From Lysobacterales bacterium (GTDB lineage: Bacteria; Pseudomonadota; Gammaproteobacteria; Xanthomonadales; Ahniellaceae): a stretch of 64,000 bases of DNA. Positions 29,270 to 38,636 of this stretch are shown one piece after another. The stretch is from the NCBI GenBank assembly GCA_016721845.1, contig JADKHK010000005.1, positions 124,001 to 188,000 of the forward strand, given 5' to 3'. The notes beneath the pieces were generated by a model. It searched no databases. It was not told the origin of the DNA and saw nothing but the letters and a program-made list of their open reading frames with translations. Both the position numbers and the translations under genes were made by a program. Each line of letters opens with the position of its first letter. Within the stretch, counting starts at the first letter, position 1.

Positions 29270-29569
29270 TCAGTTCTCGAATCCGTTGGTGAACAGTGCG
29301 TCCGGTTGCGGCGCAGAAGTGGTGTGGAATCCACCGGCCAGGCGATAACTCCCGCCCGTGGCGTCAGTGGGCACAGGCCCGGCGGCAGCTTGTGCGACGG
29401 TCCCGGTGAGCACGTAACTGCCGCCGGTGGCGCGTGCGCCGCCTGCAGCAATGGCTTGTTTCTGGATGATGTAGGTGCCGCCCGTCGGCGGTGGCACGGT
29501 TTGCGCAAGCGCACCGGTGACCACCGTAGCGGCAAGTGCAGCGATCAATGTCCTGCTGTTCAAGGTCAT
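29270..29569 (-). CDS. Small exported protein with NGFE tail
   Basis: 99 residues. The Met at 29569 starts a signal peptide (TLNSRTLIAALAATVVTGALAQ); a start at 29587 adds six residues. The body has two copies of a short repeat (GGTYIIQKQAIAAGG, GGSYVLTGTVAQAAAG, GGSYRLAGGFHTT). It ends DALFTNGFEN. It probably forms an operon with the collagen-like gene just downstream. Function unknown. Confidence 0.6.
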   Translation of the reverse strand: MTLNSRTLIAALAATVVTGALAQTVPPPTGGTYIIQKQAIAAGGARATGGSYVLTGTVAQAAAGPVPTDATGGSYRLAGGFHTTSAPQPDALFTNGFEN

Positions 29570-29756
29570 GGCGGTTCTCTGGTTCATTTACCCAAGGGAA
29601 CGCCGTTTGGCACGCAACCCTGACATGCCTGCCAAATCCGATCGATGCCAGTCCGGAAATCTGGTTTTCCCCTGCAGACGCGGGGTATCCACCCAAAACC
29701 CCTCGGTGATCCGATTCAGACTCGTCAGGATTGCGTGCTCGTCAGGATTGCGTGCA

Positions 29757-31410
29757 TAGGAAGTTCAAACGCCCTTTTCGGCCAGTCTGGCGGCTAGGCG
29801 GCGGTCGCACAAGGACACGGCTTGGGTGCTGCTTGAGCGCGGATCGGGGTTCCGTGCGTGGGGTTTTGGCCTTGCAGGACCACACAGTCCCGCCCGCCGT
29901 AGCCGTTTTTCGCCGAATCCCGACTGCGGGCCGAGCGCAGCCCTGCGGGATCGTTGCCGCATCGAGTTCTCTTGCTGGTTTCATCTTCGACCCTTCGACT
30001 GCGCTCAGGCGTCGTGGCCGGTGGCGCGTCTCGCGGCCGCAGCGGGCGGTGCGCGCGCCGCCGGCCGGTAGTGCGCTTCCTCCCTCGCGCCGTGCTTTGC
30101 GAAGTGGGTGAGGATGGCGCGGATGGCGGCGGGTTCTTCGATGCTGGCGACGATCCGCACTGCGCCGCCGCAGTGGATGCAGGTGGTCACGTCGATACCG
30201 AACACGCGCTTGAGGCGTTGTGCCCAGCTCATCGCGCGGCGGCGTTCGTCGGGAGTGCATTGGTCGGTGCTCGCCTCGGTCGATTCCGCATTGATGGCAG
30301 GCCGCTTGCCGCGCCCCGATGGCGTCAGCTGCGCGCGCAGGTTTGCATTCGGGGCGAATACGCCGTGGAAGCGGGTGAGATGCGCGCGAGGTGGCGGGAC
30401 CAGCGCCGCGAGTTTGGCGATGAACTCGATGGGCTCAAACTCGATGTGCGTCGTGCCGTTCTTCCACGGCGTCTTGAGTTGGTAGCGAACCCGGCCCTGC
30501 GGCGAGATCGACAGGCGCTTGTCGCTGATCGCCGGGCGCGTGATGTAGCGGCACAGGCGTTCGAGCTTCTGGCTCTCGTGCGCCTGCGCGGCGACGCCGG
30601 CGTGCAGCGAGAAGCCGCCGACCTTGCCGGCTGCGCGTTCCAGCGCGCCGGCGTCGTCGGGCAGCACTTGCAGTGTCGCCACCTTGCGCCCGGCGTGCTT
30701 GCCAGTCGCGATGCGGTAGGTGATGGAACTCATGCGCAATGCGTCCATGGCGTCGTCGCTGCCAGCACGTTCCGAGAGGAAGGCCGATTCGTCCTCGCCT
30801 TCGAGCCAGCCTTTGCGCGCCAGATGCCGGCACACGCGATTCGCGATCCTGTCAGCCAGGTGCGTCAACTGCGCGGAGGTCGGGGCGCGAGCGCGATGCA
30901 GGCGTGGTTTGCGCTGCGGTTGCTCCACTTTCTCCTCGTACACGCCGTCAAGCCACAGCATGTGGAAGTGCACGTTAAGGTTAAGCGCGCTGCCGAAGCG
31001 CTGGATCAGCGTCACCGCGCCGCACTGCGCGCTGTCGCGCTCAACGCCCGCTTGATCCGCCAGCCAGCCCGCGATCACGCGATGCACGATCCCCAGCACC
31101 GGGCCGATCACTTCAGGCTTGCTGGCGAACAGGAAGCGCAAGGGGTGTGGAAAGCTCAGCACCCACTGCCGCACCGGGCGCGGGCCGAACACCTCCTCCG
31201 CCAGGCGCCGCGCACTCTCGGCCATGCGCCGCGCGCCGCAGCTCGGGCAGAAGCCGCGTTTCTTGCAGGAAAACGCCAGCAGCCGCTCGGCATGGCACTG
31301 CTCGCACACCACGCGCAGGAAGCCGTGTTCGAGCACGCCGCAGCGCAGGTATTCGTCGAACTCCTCGCGCACGTACTCGGGCAGCGCGCGATCTTCCGCC
31401 GCGCCATCTT
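29757..31410 (-). mobile_element. IS91-like element, copy B
   Basis: One end is ATAGGAAGTTCAAACG at 29757, shared with copy A. The other end is uncertain: near 31400-31420 the transposase frame gives way to a tyrosine-recombinase remnant. About 250 bp of non-coding DNA lies between the 29757 end and the transposase stop (30005), as is usual near the replication terminus of IS91 elements. Confidence 0.65.
30005..31372 (-). CDS. IS91-family transposase (rolling-circle type), N-terminus probably short
   Basis: 455 residues from GTG 31372; the frame is open upstream (DRALPEY) but has no clear start. The N-terminal zinc-binding region CEQC...CKKRGFCPSCGARRM is followed by the Y2-transposase catalytic area with NLNVHFHMLWLDGVY and SITYRIATGKHAGRK. 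Near the end CIHCGGAVRIVAS occurs. Typical relatives have about 30-40 more N-terminal residues, so this copy may be truncated at its 5' side. It shares over 300 near-identical residues with copy A. Confidence 0.8.
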   Translation of the reverse strand: MREEFDEYLRCGVLEHGFLRVVCEQCHAERLLAFSCKKRGFCPSCGARRMAESARRLAEEVFGPRPVRQWVLSFPHPLRFLFASKPEVIGPVLGIVHRVIAGWLADQAGVERDSAQCGAVTLIQRFGSALNLNVHFHMLWLDGVYEEKVEQPQRKPRLHRARAPTSAQLTHLADRIANRVCRHLARKGWLEGEDESAFLSERAGSDDAMDALRMSSITYRIATGKHAGRKVATLQVLPDDAGALERAAGKVGGFSLHAGVAAQAHESQKLERLCRYITRPAISDKRLSISPQGRVRYQLKTPWKNGTTHIEFEPIEFIAKLAALVPPPRAHLTRFHGVFAPNANLRAQLTPSGRGKRPAINAESTEASTDQCTPDERRRAMSWAQRLKRVFGIDVTTCIHCGGAVRIVASIEEPAAIRAILTHFAKHGAREEAHYRPAARAPPAAAARRATGHDA

Positions 31411-31506
31411 GGCCAGGGTCTTTAGTCGCTCCGCTTGGGTTCCATAGCTCCCGTCTTTGTTGCGATAGGTCAGGTGTCGCAGGTCATATTTCAAGCTCAC
31501 GCGCAT
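31390..31506 (-). pseudogene. Remnant of a tyrosine recombinase N-terminus
   Basis: The frame starts MRVSLKYDLRHLTYRNKDGS and continues YGTQAERLKTLAKMA. This resembles the N-terminal core-binding domain of some phage-type integrases (Y-D-L-R...N-x-D-G-S...T-Q-A-x-R). It then runs out of sense where the IS91-like copy begins. About 35 residues survive and no catalytic part is present. Confidence 0.45.
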
Positions 31507-31649
31507 AGCCGGAATTCCGGTAAGTGTTCACGCCGTCGCAGGCAGCGTGTCCCTGATGGTCGGAATACGCACTCGCTTTCGCGCGATAGCCCCGCGCCCT
31601 GGTCAGCAGATTGACAACTCCGGGGCGCTGGTCCAGCGCGTCGCGCCTT

Positions 31650-31997
31650 TCACTCCTCTCCGCCAGCTCCCTGCCCTGATTGCTGAGCCTCTAACTGGAG
31701 AAAGGCATTAAGATACTGTTGTATCACTCGCTCCACCTCCGCTGGATTGGCATAGCGGAATCGATCCAGATCGAAGTACCTATAGTCGACGACGAGTGTC
31801 CTGCCCTTGCATATTGACGAGTAAAGCAATAAGCGCCGTGTCGACGCAAACGCGAATTGTCCACTCGGAGGCTGGTCCGCCTTGGCTACTTGGGCGAAGT
31901 GCTCAAAGTATGGCTTAAGGTTCCAGGGCACAAATCCACCGATACTTGAATGGGTGCAGGGGGCCTCCCAAGGGTAGTCGCGTGCGCCTCTCAGCAT
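31650..31997 (-). CDS. Hypothetical protein, possibly 5'-truncated by IS30
   Basis: 115 residues from the Met at 31997. The frame stays open upstream (DGFELHFTGTDISPLTEDRLW) to the IS30 boundary near 32077, so the real start may have been lost with the insertion. The protein is soluble and mixed alpha/beta, with no recognised motif. It could be a broken cargo gene. Confidence 0.4.
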   Translation of the reverse strand: MLRGARDYPWEAPCTHSSIGGFVPWNLKPYFEHFAQVAKADQPPSGQFAFASTRRLLLYSSICKGRTLVVDYRYFDLDRFRYANPAEVERVIQQYLNAFLQLEAQQSGQGAGGEE

Positions 31998-32077
31998 CCA
32001 TAAGCGATCCTCAGTCAGCGGCGAGATGTCCGTGCCGGTGAAGTGGAGTTCGAATCCGTCACTTTGAGGGGGGCGGA

Positions 32078-33128
32078 TTCAACACTGAAGTGCAACGCCT
32101 GACGTGGTCATAAGAGTGGGCCAGGTGCCGTAGCATCCGGTTCGTTCGACTGGCCGTTGGACGAGCACGGATGAACTATCGACACCTGACCCGAGAGCAA
32201 CGCTACCAAATTTTCAGCCTTCGGCGCGAAGGCCTGACGCTGCAACGCATTGCCGAGCACGTGAACTGTCACCGCAGCACGGTGTCGCGCGAACTGCGGC
32301 GCAACCTGACGAAGGACTACCGTCCGGATCGAGCGCACCGGCTGGCGCAGGATCGGCGTCGCCGCGCCAGCATGCGGCCGCGGATCGCGACGGCGACTTG
32401 GATGGAGATCGAGGCCCGGCTGTGCGAGGAATGGAGCCCGGAGCAGATCGCCGGCCGGGCCCGCTTCGAGCGGCGCAATGCGGCCAGCCATGAACGGATC
32501 TACCAGTACATCGCGGCGGATCGGGCGGCCGGCGGCACGCTCTGGCGGCATCGGCGGCATCCGAAGCGGTATCGGCGATCGCGCACGCAGCCTGGCCGAT
32601 ATGCGCTGGCACGGTCGATCCATGAGCGACCCGCGGCCGTCGACCGCCGCGTGCGCATCGGCCACTGGGAGCTCGACACGATGCGCGGTTCCGCCGGGCG
32701 CGCGGCCGTGGTGACGATGGTCGAGCGCAAGTCGCGGCTGATCCGCCTAGTGAAGGTGCCGCGAAACACTGCCCGTGCAGTCTCGCGGGCGGTGATCGCG
32801 GCACTGGCGCCGATTGGGGCGCGGGTGATGTCGTTCACGATGGATCGCGGCAGCGAGTTTGCCGAACACGAGTGGATCGAATTCGTGCTCGGCGCCAAGG
32901 CGTATTTCGCAGACGCCTACTGCGCCTGGCAGCGCGGCAGCAACGAGCAGCACAACGGCTTGGTCCGGCAGTACCTGCCGCGGCGCATCGCGCTTCGGGG
33001 AGTGAATCAGGAGCAGATCGATGACATCGAGGACAAGCTCAACCATCGACCACGCAAGACGCTAGGCTATCGAACACCGCTGGAAGTCTTCAGCGATTCC
33101 TTCAACCGCGTTGCACTTCGAACTTGAA
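32078..33128 (+). mobile_element. IS30-family insertion sequence
   Basis: Imperfect terminal repeats are TTCAACACTGAAGTGCAACG at 32078 and, in reverse complement from 33128, TTCAAGTTCGAAGTGCAACG. They enclose a single transposase gene. Target duplications of 2-3 bp are not clear. Confidence 0.82.
32171..33127 (+). CDS. IS30-family transposase
   Basis: 318 residues. The N-terminal HTH_38 motif is MNYRHLTREQRYQIFSLRRE...RIAEHVNCHRSTVSRELRRN. The DDE core has Asp in GHWELDTMRG, Asp in MDRGSEFAEH and Glu in RGSNEQHNGLVRQYLP. The length and order fit intact IS30 transposases. The stop codon lies within the right terminal repeat. Confidence 0.93.
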   Translation: MNYRHLTREQRYQIFSLRREGLTLQRIAEHVNCHRSTVSRELRRNLTKDYRPDRAHRLAQDRRRRASMRPRIATATWMEIEARLCEEWSPEQIAGRARFERRNAASHERIYQYIAADRAAGGTLWRHRRHPKRYRRSRTQPGRYALARSIHERPAAVDRRVRIGHWELDTMRGSAGRAAVVTMVERKSRLIRLVKVPRNTARAVSRAVIAALAPIGARVMSFTMDRGSEFAEHEWIEFVLGAKAYFADAYCAWQRGSNEQHNGLVRQYLPRRIALRGVNQEQIDDIEDKLNHRPRKTLGYRTPLEVFSDSFNRVALRT

Positions 33129-33431
33129 CTCGCCGGGTGTCAACAAATGGGAGGTTGGTCGCCGCATCGCTTCGCGACCATGTTCTGATGCCTCACCTTC
33201 GCGCAGCCCATCATGGGAAAACTAGCTGTCCAAGTTCGGTCTGGCCTCATTGGTAACAGTGCATCCCAGGCGATCATGGCGATAGCCGGCGCCTGGCTTT
33301 GATTGGCGCTGGCGGGCGTCGATTGCTAGAAGTCCCTGACGCTGCCGCTCGCGTTCCCAATTGCCGTGGCGCTCGTGCTCGATCTGATCCATTCCCACTA
33401 TCTGAAACCAGACAGGTCACCGGCGTGCTGC
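33129..33431. other. Non-coding stretch, no supported gene
   Basis: No convincing reading frame. A short frame MGKLAVQVRSGLIGNSASQA (33213-33300) and a later hydrophobic stretch (FPIAVALVLDLIHSHYLKP) in disrupted frames hint at a decayed membrane-protein gene. Nothing else is seen. Confidence 0.3.
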
Positions 33432-33620
33432 TCAGCCTGTTGATTGCATCGCGATACCGAAAGACAGCGTAAGACTCCGGCCGGCGGATGAATAGACGCC
33501 GATGATCTCCTTGAGTTGAGCAGACTTGGGATCAAGTACTTGGACAAATCCGGGCGTCTCATATAGTTCGTCCCACGAATTCAGGCGAACCAGACCTCTT
33601 TCTACGCTGATTGTGATCAT
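33432..33620 (-). CDS. Small hypothetical protein downstream of tnsC
   Basis: 62 residues, MITISVERGLVRLNSWDELYETPGF at the start, then a compact alpha/beta sequence. It looks like a genuine small soluble protein. It lies on the same strand as, and 344 bp past, the end of the tns operon. No family recognised. Confidence 0.4.
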   Translation of the reverse strand: MITISVERGLVRLNSWDELYETPGFVQVLDPKSAQLKEIIGVYSSAGRSLTLSFGIAMQSTG

Positions 33621-33673
33621 TGACCAGCACCATCATGTTGGACAGCTGACGTGAGCGCAGCGTAGCGCGATTG

Positions 33674-33859
33674 CTAGACATTGGATCTCGGCAAGCGCAA
33701 CACGAATGGCACAGCGCCATTTTTCTGATCGGGCGGGACTCTCCAAAGTCGCAAGATCATTCCTCTTGAGTCGACTTCTGATGTGCGGTTGGGCACCGCC
33801 TCGGCTCGCAGGTCAATATCGTTGTCGGCGGTCGCATCTTTTGAGAATCGCGAACTCAT
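33674..33859 (-). CDS. Small hypothetical protein immediately after tnsC
   Basis: 61 residues from the Met at 33859 (12 more if started at 33895). Charged N-terminus, then MILRLWRVPPDQKNGAVPFV. It lies 104 bp after tnsC on the same strand, so it could be the last gene of that operon. No family recognised. Confidence 0.35.
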   Translation of the reverse strand: MSSRFSKDATADNDIDLRAEAVPNRTSEVDSRGMILRLWRVPPDQKNGAVPFVLRLPRSNV

Positions 33860-33963
33860 GATCAGACGCCTGATCTCAGGCCAGGAGTGAACCACCGGTT
33901 GACGCGTGCATCACGCCAGCGGCGCACGTTGCATGATCCAGTCTCGTTGGCTGAGTGCGCCGA

Positions 33964-35328
33964 TTACGGCTTCTTCCGGTTCTCGGATATGAATTTCGCT
34001 CCTTTCAAGAGGTCTTCCTTGGTGGCACGTCCCGGACTAATTCGCACGACATTTCCTGCCGGGCGCTTGGTTGCACTGACGCCCTCCACTTGCTTGACGG
34101 CCGCACGTTCCGACGGCGTGAGCGATGACCGAAGCATCTTGGATTCAATCTCTTTTTCAAAATTCTCGACGGCTGGAGCGAGGGTTGTGACGTTGGATGA
34201 CTGAGGCGCATCGAAGGGGCACCAGAGATCCTCCCGGATTTTCTTCCCGGACACCTGCTGGCTGATCAGCGTTTCAACATCCTCGCGAGTTGCTGAGAAA
34301 TCGGACGATCGATAAGCCTTCTCGAGATCGGCCGTACCGAGCTTGGTTCGGCCCGCCTGCCGCGCCACACGATAGGCGTGTGCCAGCAGCGACGCGACAC
34401 TTCGTCGAATCCCAAAGGTGTACCGGTAGATCTGCTCACCGGATGATTCGGCTGTAAGCCCAAATGTGTCCGGCGCCACCGTGAATACTTCCCGGAGGTA
34501 GAGGTTCCAGTCCTCGGTTTCTGGTTGATCTGGAAATAGCACTATCGGTTCTGCGAGCAGTCTTTGCCGATCCTCGTGATTTCGCCGCTTGAGCCGGTGG
34601 ATCATGCTGAAGTTGGCGGAATAGATCAGCCGCGGCCCGACGCTGCTGATGTTGAGCAGCAATTGCGTCGCTCGCGCATTGGCGTTGGCGCTCTGGGTGA
34701 TGAACTGAAATTCGTCCAGAGACATCAGGCACACACCATCGCGATATGAACGCGCCCTCGATGCATAAAGAATTTTCGGGTTCCCCATTCGGGGTTTGCC
34801 CTTGAATCGTCGGTCGATAGGTGTGGAGCTCTCGATGTCGGCGTCTTCAATGAAGGGAACAAGCAGATCGCTCAAACCGATGCCGGAGCGTAATGTAAAG
34901 CTCCACATTGATGTCAGCGGTACGCCATCAAGTCCGGCTACCGAAATGACTGACGAAGCGCCGAGCAACCTGCTGAGAGCCAGTAATAATTGCGTCTTGC
35001 CAACGCCTGCCAAGCCCGTAATGCAAATCACTGGCAGATCGGGCTGCCACCAGCCACCCTGATACACACGACTCAGATACTGCCGTTCGCTCGGATAGGC
35101 TTGTTGCGCCCTGGACTTGGCCGCATCATGTAGGCGTCGAAGAATTTGGCGCGCCTGAACAGTAGGAACGTAGATGTCGGAAATTGCATTGTGCAGGGAG
35201 TTCGCATCGGCGTCTGGCGTGTCCCGACCGAGCTTCGTTATCGTCGATCCTCGAACCGCGACAACGCGATCAATGTCGACGTCAAGCAACTTGACGGAGT
35301 ATCTGTCGATCCATGGATTGTCGCTCAT
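33964..35328 (-). CDS. tnsC: TnsC-type AAA+ ATPase transposition regulator
   Basis: 454 residues. Walker A GLAGVGKT (105-112), Walker B GVCLMSLDEFQF with Asp205-Glu206, a sensor-like LIYSANFSMIHRL and a C-terminal winged region. TnsC/TniB proteins polymerise on DNA with ATP, take target information from TnsD/TniQ and activate the TnsA-TnsB transposase. The start overlaps the tnsB stop by 4 bp (ATGA). The length is close to that of classical TnsC (about 550) minus part of the C-terminal tail. A basic C-terminus (ATKEDLLKGAKFISENRKKP) may contact the transposase. Confidence 0.87.
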   Translation of the reverse strand: MSDNPWIDRYSVKLLDVDIDRVVAVRGSTITKLGRDTPDADANSLHNAISDIYVPTVQARQILRRLHDAAKSRAQQAYPSERQYLSRVYQGGWWQPDLPVICITGLAGVGKTQLLLALSRLLGASSVISVAGLDGVPLTSMWSFTLRSGIGLSDLLVPFIEDADIESSTPIDRRFKGKPRMGNPKILYASRARSYRDGVCLMSLDEFQFITQSANANARATQLLLNISSVGPRLIYSANFSMIHRLKRRNHEDRQRLLAEPIVLFPDQPETEDWNLYLREVFTVAPDTFGLTAESSGEQIYRYTFGIRRSVASLLAHAYRVARQAGRTKLGTADLEKAYRSSDFSATREDVETLISQQVSGKKIREDLWCPFDAPQSSNVTTLAPAVENFEKEIESKMLRSSLTPSERAAVKQVEGVSATKRPAGNVVRISPGRATKEDLLKGAKFISENRKKP

Positions 35329-37372
35329 GCCGCCCCGCGTTCGCGGCCATTTTTTCCAGTCACGACTTTGTGTTCGAAGTCCGAATTGGCGCCGCTCGCT
35401 CGCTTTCCAGGTGACCCTGGGCGACGCTCACCTGCATTCCAGTCCTTGCCAGTGCTTTCCTTGAACTTTGCGGAGTAATAGACATCTGCGGCGGTGGCGT
35501 GCTGGCGATGTTGCGAGCGCATCGCGGCAAGGGAATCGGACTCCTGATCCAATTCACCGAGTGGGACGTAGAGCTGCCCCTGGTCATCCCGAATTCTAAG
35601 TTTTGCGTCGATCTCGACGAGCTCACCGTTCACTTCAACCCACGCATGGCGAACGCACATTGGAAGGGTGTAGCCGTCGAGTTCAATGCTCTGTCCTGAT
35701 GCGACTTTCTTCATGATCCCCAGTTGCCGCAGTCGTGGTGAGTCGAACTGGCGATGTCTAAGGAAAATCCCGTCACGACTTAGTTTGAATTTCGTCGGTG
35801 GCAAGTAGGCGCGTACAGCTGCGTCGAAATCCATGGAGACCGCACTGGTTCTCATGCGTGCGTCCAAATATTTCCAGAGGTGATGAGGTGTAGGCGGTAG
35901 TTGCTCTTGGGCGAACACACTTATCATGGTCGGCGTCAGTCGCGACGACGCATCGCTTGTATGGTTGTCCTTAACGGCGCGTAGGATTTCCCTACGCACC
36001 ATCTCGATGACATTCAGATCGCTCAGGAAATACGTGGGCGCGCCGTCAACCGTGACCTCTCTGGGGTGACTGCTCTCGACGGAAGCCTTCGACTGCCCTG
36101 ACCAGCTGGGAGCGATTTCACGCATCGGAAATTTTCCCGAAGCCGTTTCAGTAGATCCCGCTTTGCACCTGGCCCTCGATCGCTGATGTAGTTGCCAGAC
36201 ATGCCTGTCGCGGGCCATTCATCATCAGAAATGTCCAGTCCGAACAAGGCGCAGAACCGCGATTTCGGCACCGCCATGCTGAAGAGCATGGTGCTGTAAG
36301 ACTCCGAGTTCTCCTTACCCAGAGCAAACCCAATGCCGCAAATTTCACCAGTCGCAACGTCGACTGATCGTGTGATCGCAAGTGCATCCATGGGCTCATC
36401 GCTGAGCATTGCCTTGGGACGCTCTGTCGAGTAGAACGCATCGACTTCCAGTGCCTCAAGCAGATTCGCACAGGTCTCGCTGAAAGAACCCTCGTTGGGA
36501 AGTTTTTTTCGCACGCGAGCGTTGCCATAAAGCGTTCGCTGTACAGCGTCGACGCCGAACTCCTTAACCACCCGATAGCGGAATTGTCCGTAGGTCGGAA
36601 ATGCGTCGCCTCGAGGGTGCGTGACTACGAACGCGTGGCCTCGCTGCTCGACCTTGCACCCGAAGTCTTGAGATAGTGCTTGCCGGTAGATCTGAACCAT
36701 TGAGACTTTGAGGTCGCACCGCTTCAGATAGGACTTGGTGATCCGGTCAGCCATCGGTGCGGATGGGTGGCCAAAGTCTTGCCCCTTGGTGATCGATGGC
36801 CGTCCCAGTTTCTTCCCGGCATGCTCAGTTGCGCGCCGATCCCAATGCCCGCGGCGATGCGTTGGTGCCTTCAGTGACCAGATGTTTCTGCCATGGCAGA
36901 CGTAGGTGAACAGCCAAAGTTGCATTCGGTAAGGGTGCTGGGGTGGCGAGCACTTTCGGGAAAAGGATGCGATTTCGTGCAGTGGGTCGGGCTCCGCAAG
37001 AATCTCTTCCAGCCTGGCCAGCAACGGCTCAATGTGAGAGTACCGGTCGTCGATCTGTCCTCGATAGGATTTCGATTTCTCACTCCGCTGCTCGTCGATC
37101 GCGTCAAAGTTTGCCGCTTCGACGTCTTGCAGCCATGGCGGCATTCGGTGCTGCTGTTTCGCGATAACTAGCTGCTTTGATTCGAGCACGGCAACCTCAA
37201 ATGCGTCGCCCGGCAATCTATCCAGCCGGACTCTCCACGCGCGTCCGTCTTTCCAAAATGAAGCCAGAGTGACGACGCCGGAATCGGCGCTGTGCTGTAC
37301 GAGGTAATAGCGCTGATCCTTCTCTAGAGATCTAAATCCCTTCGGTGCAATCAGTTGCTGCCCGACGCCCAT
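35325..37372 (-). CDS. tnsB: TnsB-type DDE transposase, split by a -1 frameshift
   Basis: The first frame (37372 down) encodes residues 1-415 with catalytic Asp311 (EVDAFYS) and Asp398 (YISDRGPGAK), then runs off frame. The second frame (to 35325) continues PMREIAPSWSGQSKASVESS with Glu433. With a -1 shift at A_AAT_TTC (36128-36134) the two join into about 682 residues. The Asp398-Glu433 spacing is 35, the DD(35)E of TnsB. Without the shift the product lacks the Glu and the C-terminal domain. Two bases separate it from tnsA. It binds the AT-rich end repeats and joins 3' ends to target DNA. It is either programmed frameshifting or a mutation. Confidence 0.85.
36128..36134 (-). promoter_or_regulatory. 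Candidate -1 frameshift heptamer in tnsB
   Basis: On the coding strand the heptamer is A_AAT_TTC in the upstream frame (Asn414-Phe415), fitting X_XXY_YYZ. Slipping to AAA-TTT moves exactly into the frame encoding the catalytic Glu. No stem-loop was modelled. Confidence 0.5.
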
Positions 37373-37374
37373 GG

Positions 37375-38343
37375 CTATCGCCTGAACCAGTCGCCGTAAA
37401 CGTCAAACACGTCTCGCGTCTGCGCGCGGAGAGGTTGGTCCATCAACAACGGTGTGAACAGATCCCATGGGATGGTGCGATTCCACACGCCTTGCTTGAA
37501 AAGGATCATCGCTTGTTCGCGCGAAACGCTCTGCGTCTGCATAACCTTTGACACCAAGGCCGATGTGGTTTGCAATCCCCCAATAGCGTCGCGATAGATC
37601 GCCAATGCGGCCAGTTCGACTTTTCTCGGCACTCCCGCGTCACGGGAGTGCCAAAGAAAAAGTTCTCGCAGGTTGCAGCGAACCTGGAAGTCCAGCCACT
37701 CTCCGGCGACCTGAAACGTTCTGATGCCCCCGCTCTGATAGTGCTGTGCCTCAAGTTCGTGTCTCTGTATCGCTTGAGGTTCGTCCTGCCGGCCGACAGG
37801 CTTTCCATTCCGCGGAAGTCTTTTTCGGAATGCGTTCGCTTTGTCCTTGACGTTCCAGTTCAAGCAGAAGGGGCCCTGCGCATCGTCGACGAAGAGCAGT
37901 AGATCCCCGACATATGGGTATGCTGCCCAACACCACTTCTCAGTCTCGTCGTCCAAGTACTTGACCTTTCCATGCCGGCTTAAACTGCCAATGCGATCTG
38001 CAATCGTGATGGTTCCGACAAGGTGATCGAGGTGCATTCCTGCAGCCTTGGCGTGGCCATGCAGGGGATGCGGGCTGTCATCCATGGCCAGAATTCTCTG
38101 CTCGTGGATGTCCCAAACAGAACTGCAGTGAAGAGCGAGAAGCGCGAGGTTCCTCTCAGGCTTCGAAAGCAGGTGCATTTCGCGCCCACCGAGCTTCGCC
38201 GGATGCAGAATGGACGCGTGGCTTACCGATGGTGCCTCTTTCGGGGTTGCGTGAATCGCGGGAACGTAGCTCGAACCCCACGCCGGAGAATGCTGACGTT
38301 CTTGCATCAGCCTTAGCCGATCTAGTGAGGGACCCCTTCTCAC
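37375..38343 (-). CDS. tnsA: TnsA-type endonuclease subunit of the heteromeric transposase
   Basis: 322 residues from GTG 38343, which overlaps the stop of the HTH gene (GTGA) and has GGGAGG at good spacing. The frame is open up to 38475, but that start would lie inside the HTH gene. The catalytic pattern of TnsA is visible: Glu in SKPERNLALLALHCSSVWDI, Asp in PYVGDLLLFVDD and a Lys-x-Lys after LNWNVKDKANAF, i.e. an E-D-K nuclease site. A C-terminal region (WHSRDAGVPRKVELAAL...) would contact TnsC. TnsA cuts the 5' strands, allowing cut-and-paste with TnsB. Confidence 0.82.
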   Translation of the reverse strand: MRRGPSLDRLRLMQERQHSPAWGSSYVPAIHATPKEAPSVSHASILHPAKLGGREMHLLSKPERNLALLALHCSSVWDIHEQRILAMDDSPHPLHGHAKAAGMHLDHLVGTITIADRIGSLSRHGKVKYLDDETEKWCWAAYPYVGDLLLFVDDAQGPFCLNWNVKDKANAFRKRLPRNGKPVGRQDEPQAIQRHELEAQHYQSGGIRTFQVAGEWLDFQVRCNLRELFLWHSRDAGVPRKVELAALAIYRDAIGGLQTTSALVSKVMQTQSVSREQAMILFKQGVWNRTIPWDLFTPLLMDQPLRAQTRDVFDVYGDWFRR

Positions 38344-38636
38344 GGACGCCTCCCACGGTCGGACTTCGCGCGTGAATCCAATCGTTTCGGAGTCGTTGGC
38401 CGAGCTTCTTGCCTGTCTTCCGCCAGCGGCTTGGAGCGCGTGCGGCTCTGCCTGAGTCGGCTCTCCAACATCCACGATTCAACGTCGTTGCGTGACCAGC
38501 GACGCTGTCGCCCGACTGTCAGGAAGTTTGGACCTTCCCCCCTTGCCAAGAGGGCCTCAAAGGTGCGACGTGATACTGCCAAGACACGCGCGACCTCATT
38601 TGCATCAAGAAGTGGATCCACTGCATCACCTTGCAT
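38340..38636 (-). CDS. AlpA/excisionase-like helix-turn-helix protein
   Basis: 98 residues. The N-terminal half is an HTH_17-type winged helix: LLDANEVARVLAVSRRTFEA...RQRRWSRNDVESWML. The rest is basic and probably disordered. It is the first gene of the tns operon, overlapping tnsA by the GTGA junction. Palindromic repeats lie over and just upstream of its start, so it may repress its own promoter and the divergent one. Such proteins also act as excisionases. The role here is inferred from position. Confidence 0.72.
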   Translation of the reverse strand: MQGDAVDPLLDANEVARVLAVSRRTFEALLARGEGPNFLTVGRQRRWSRNDVESWMLESRLRQSRTRSKPLAEDRQEARPTTPKRLDSRAKSDRGRRP

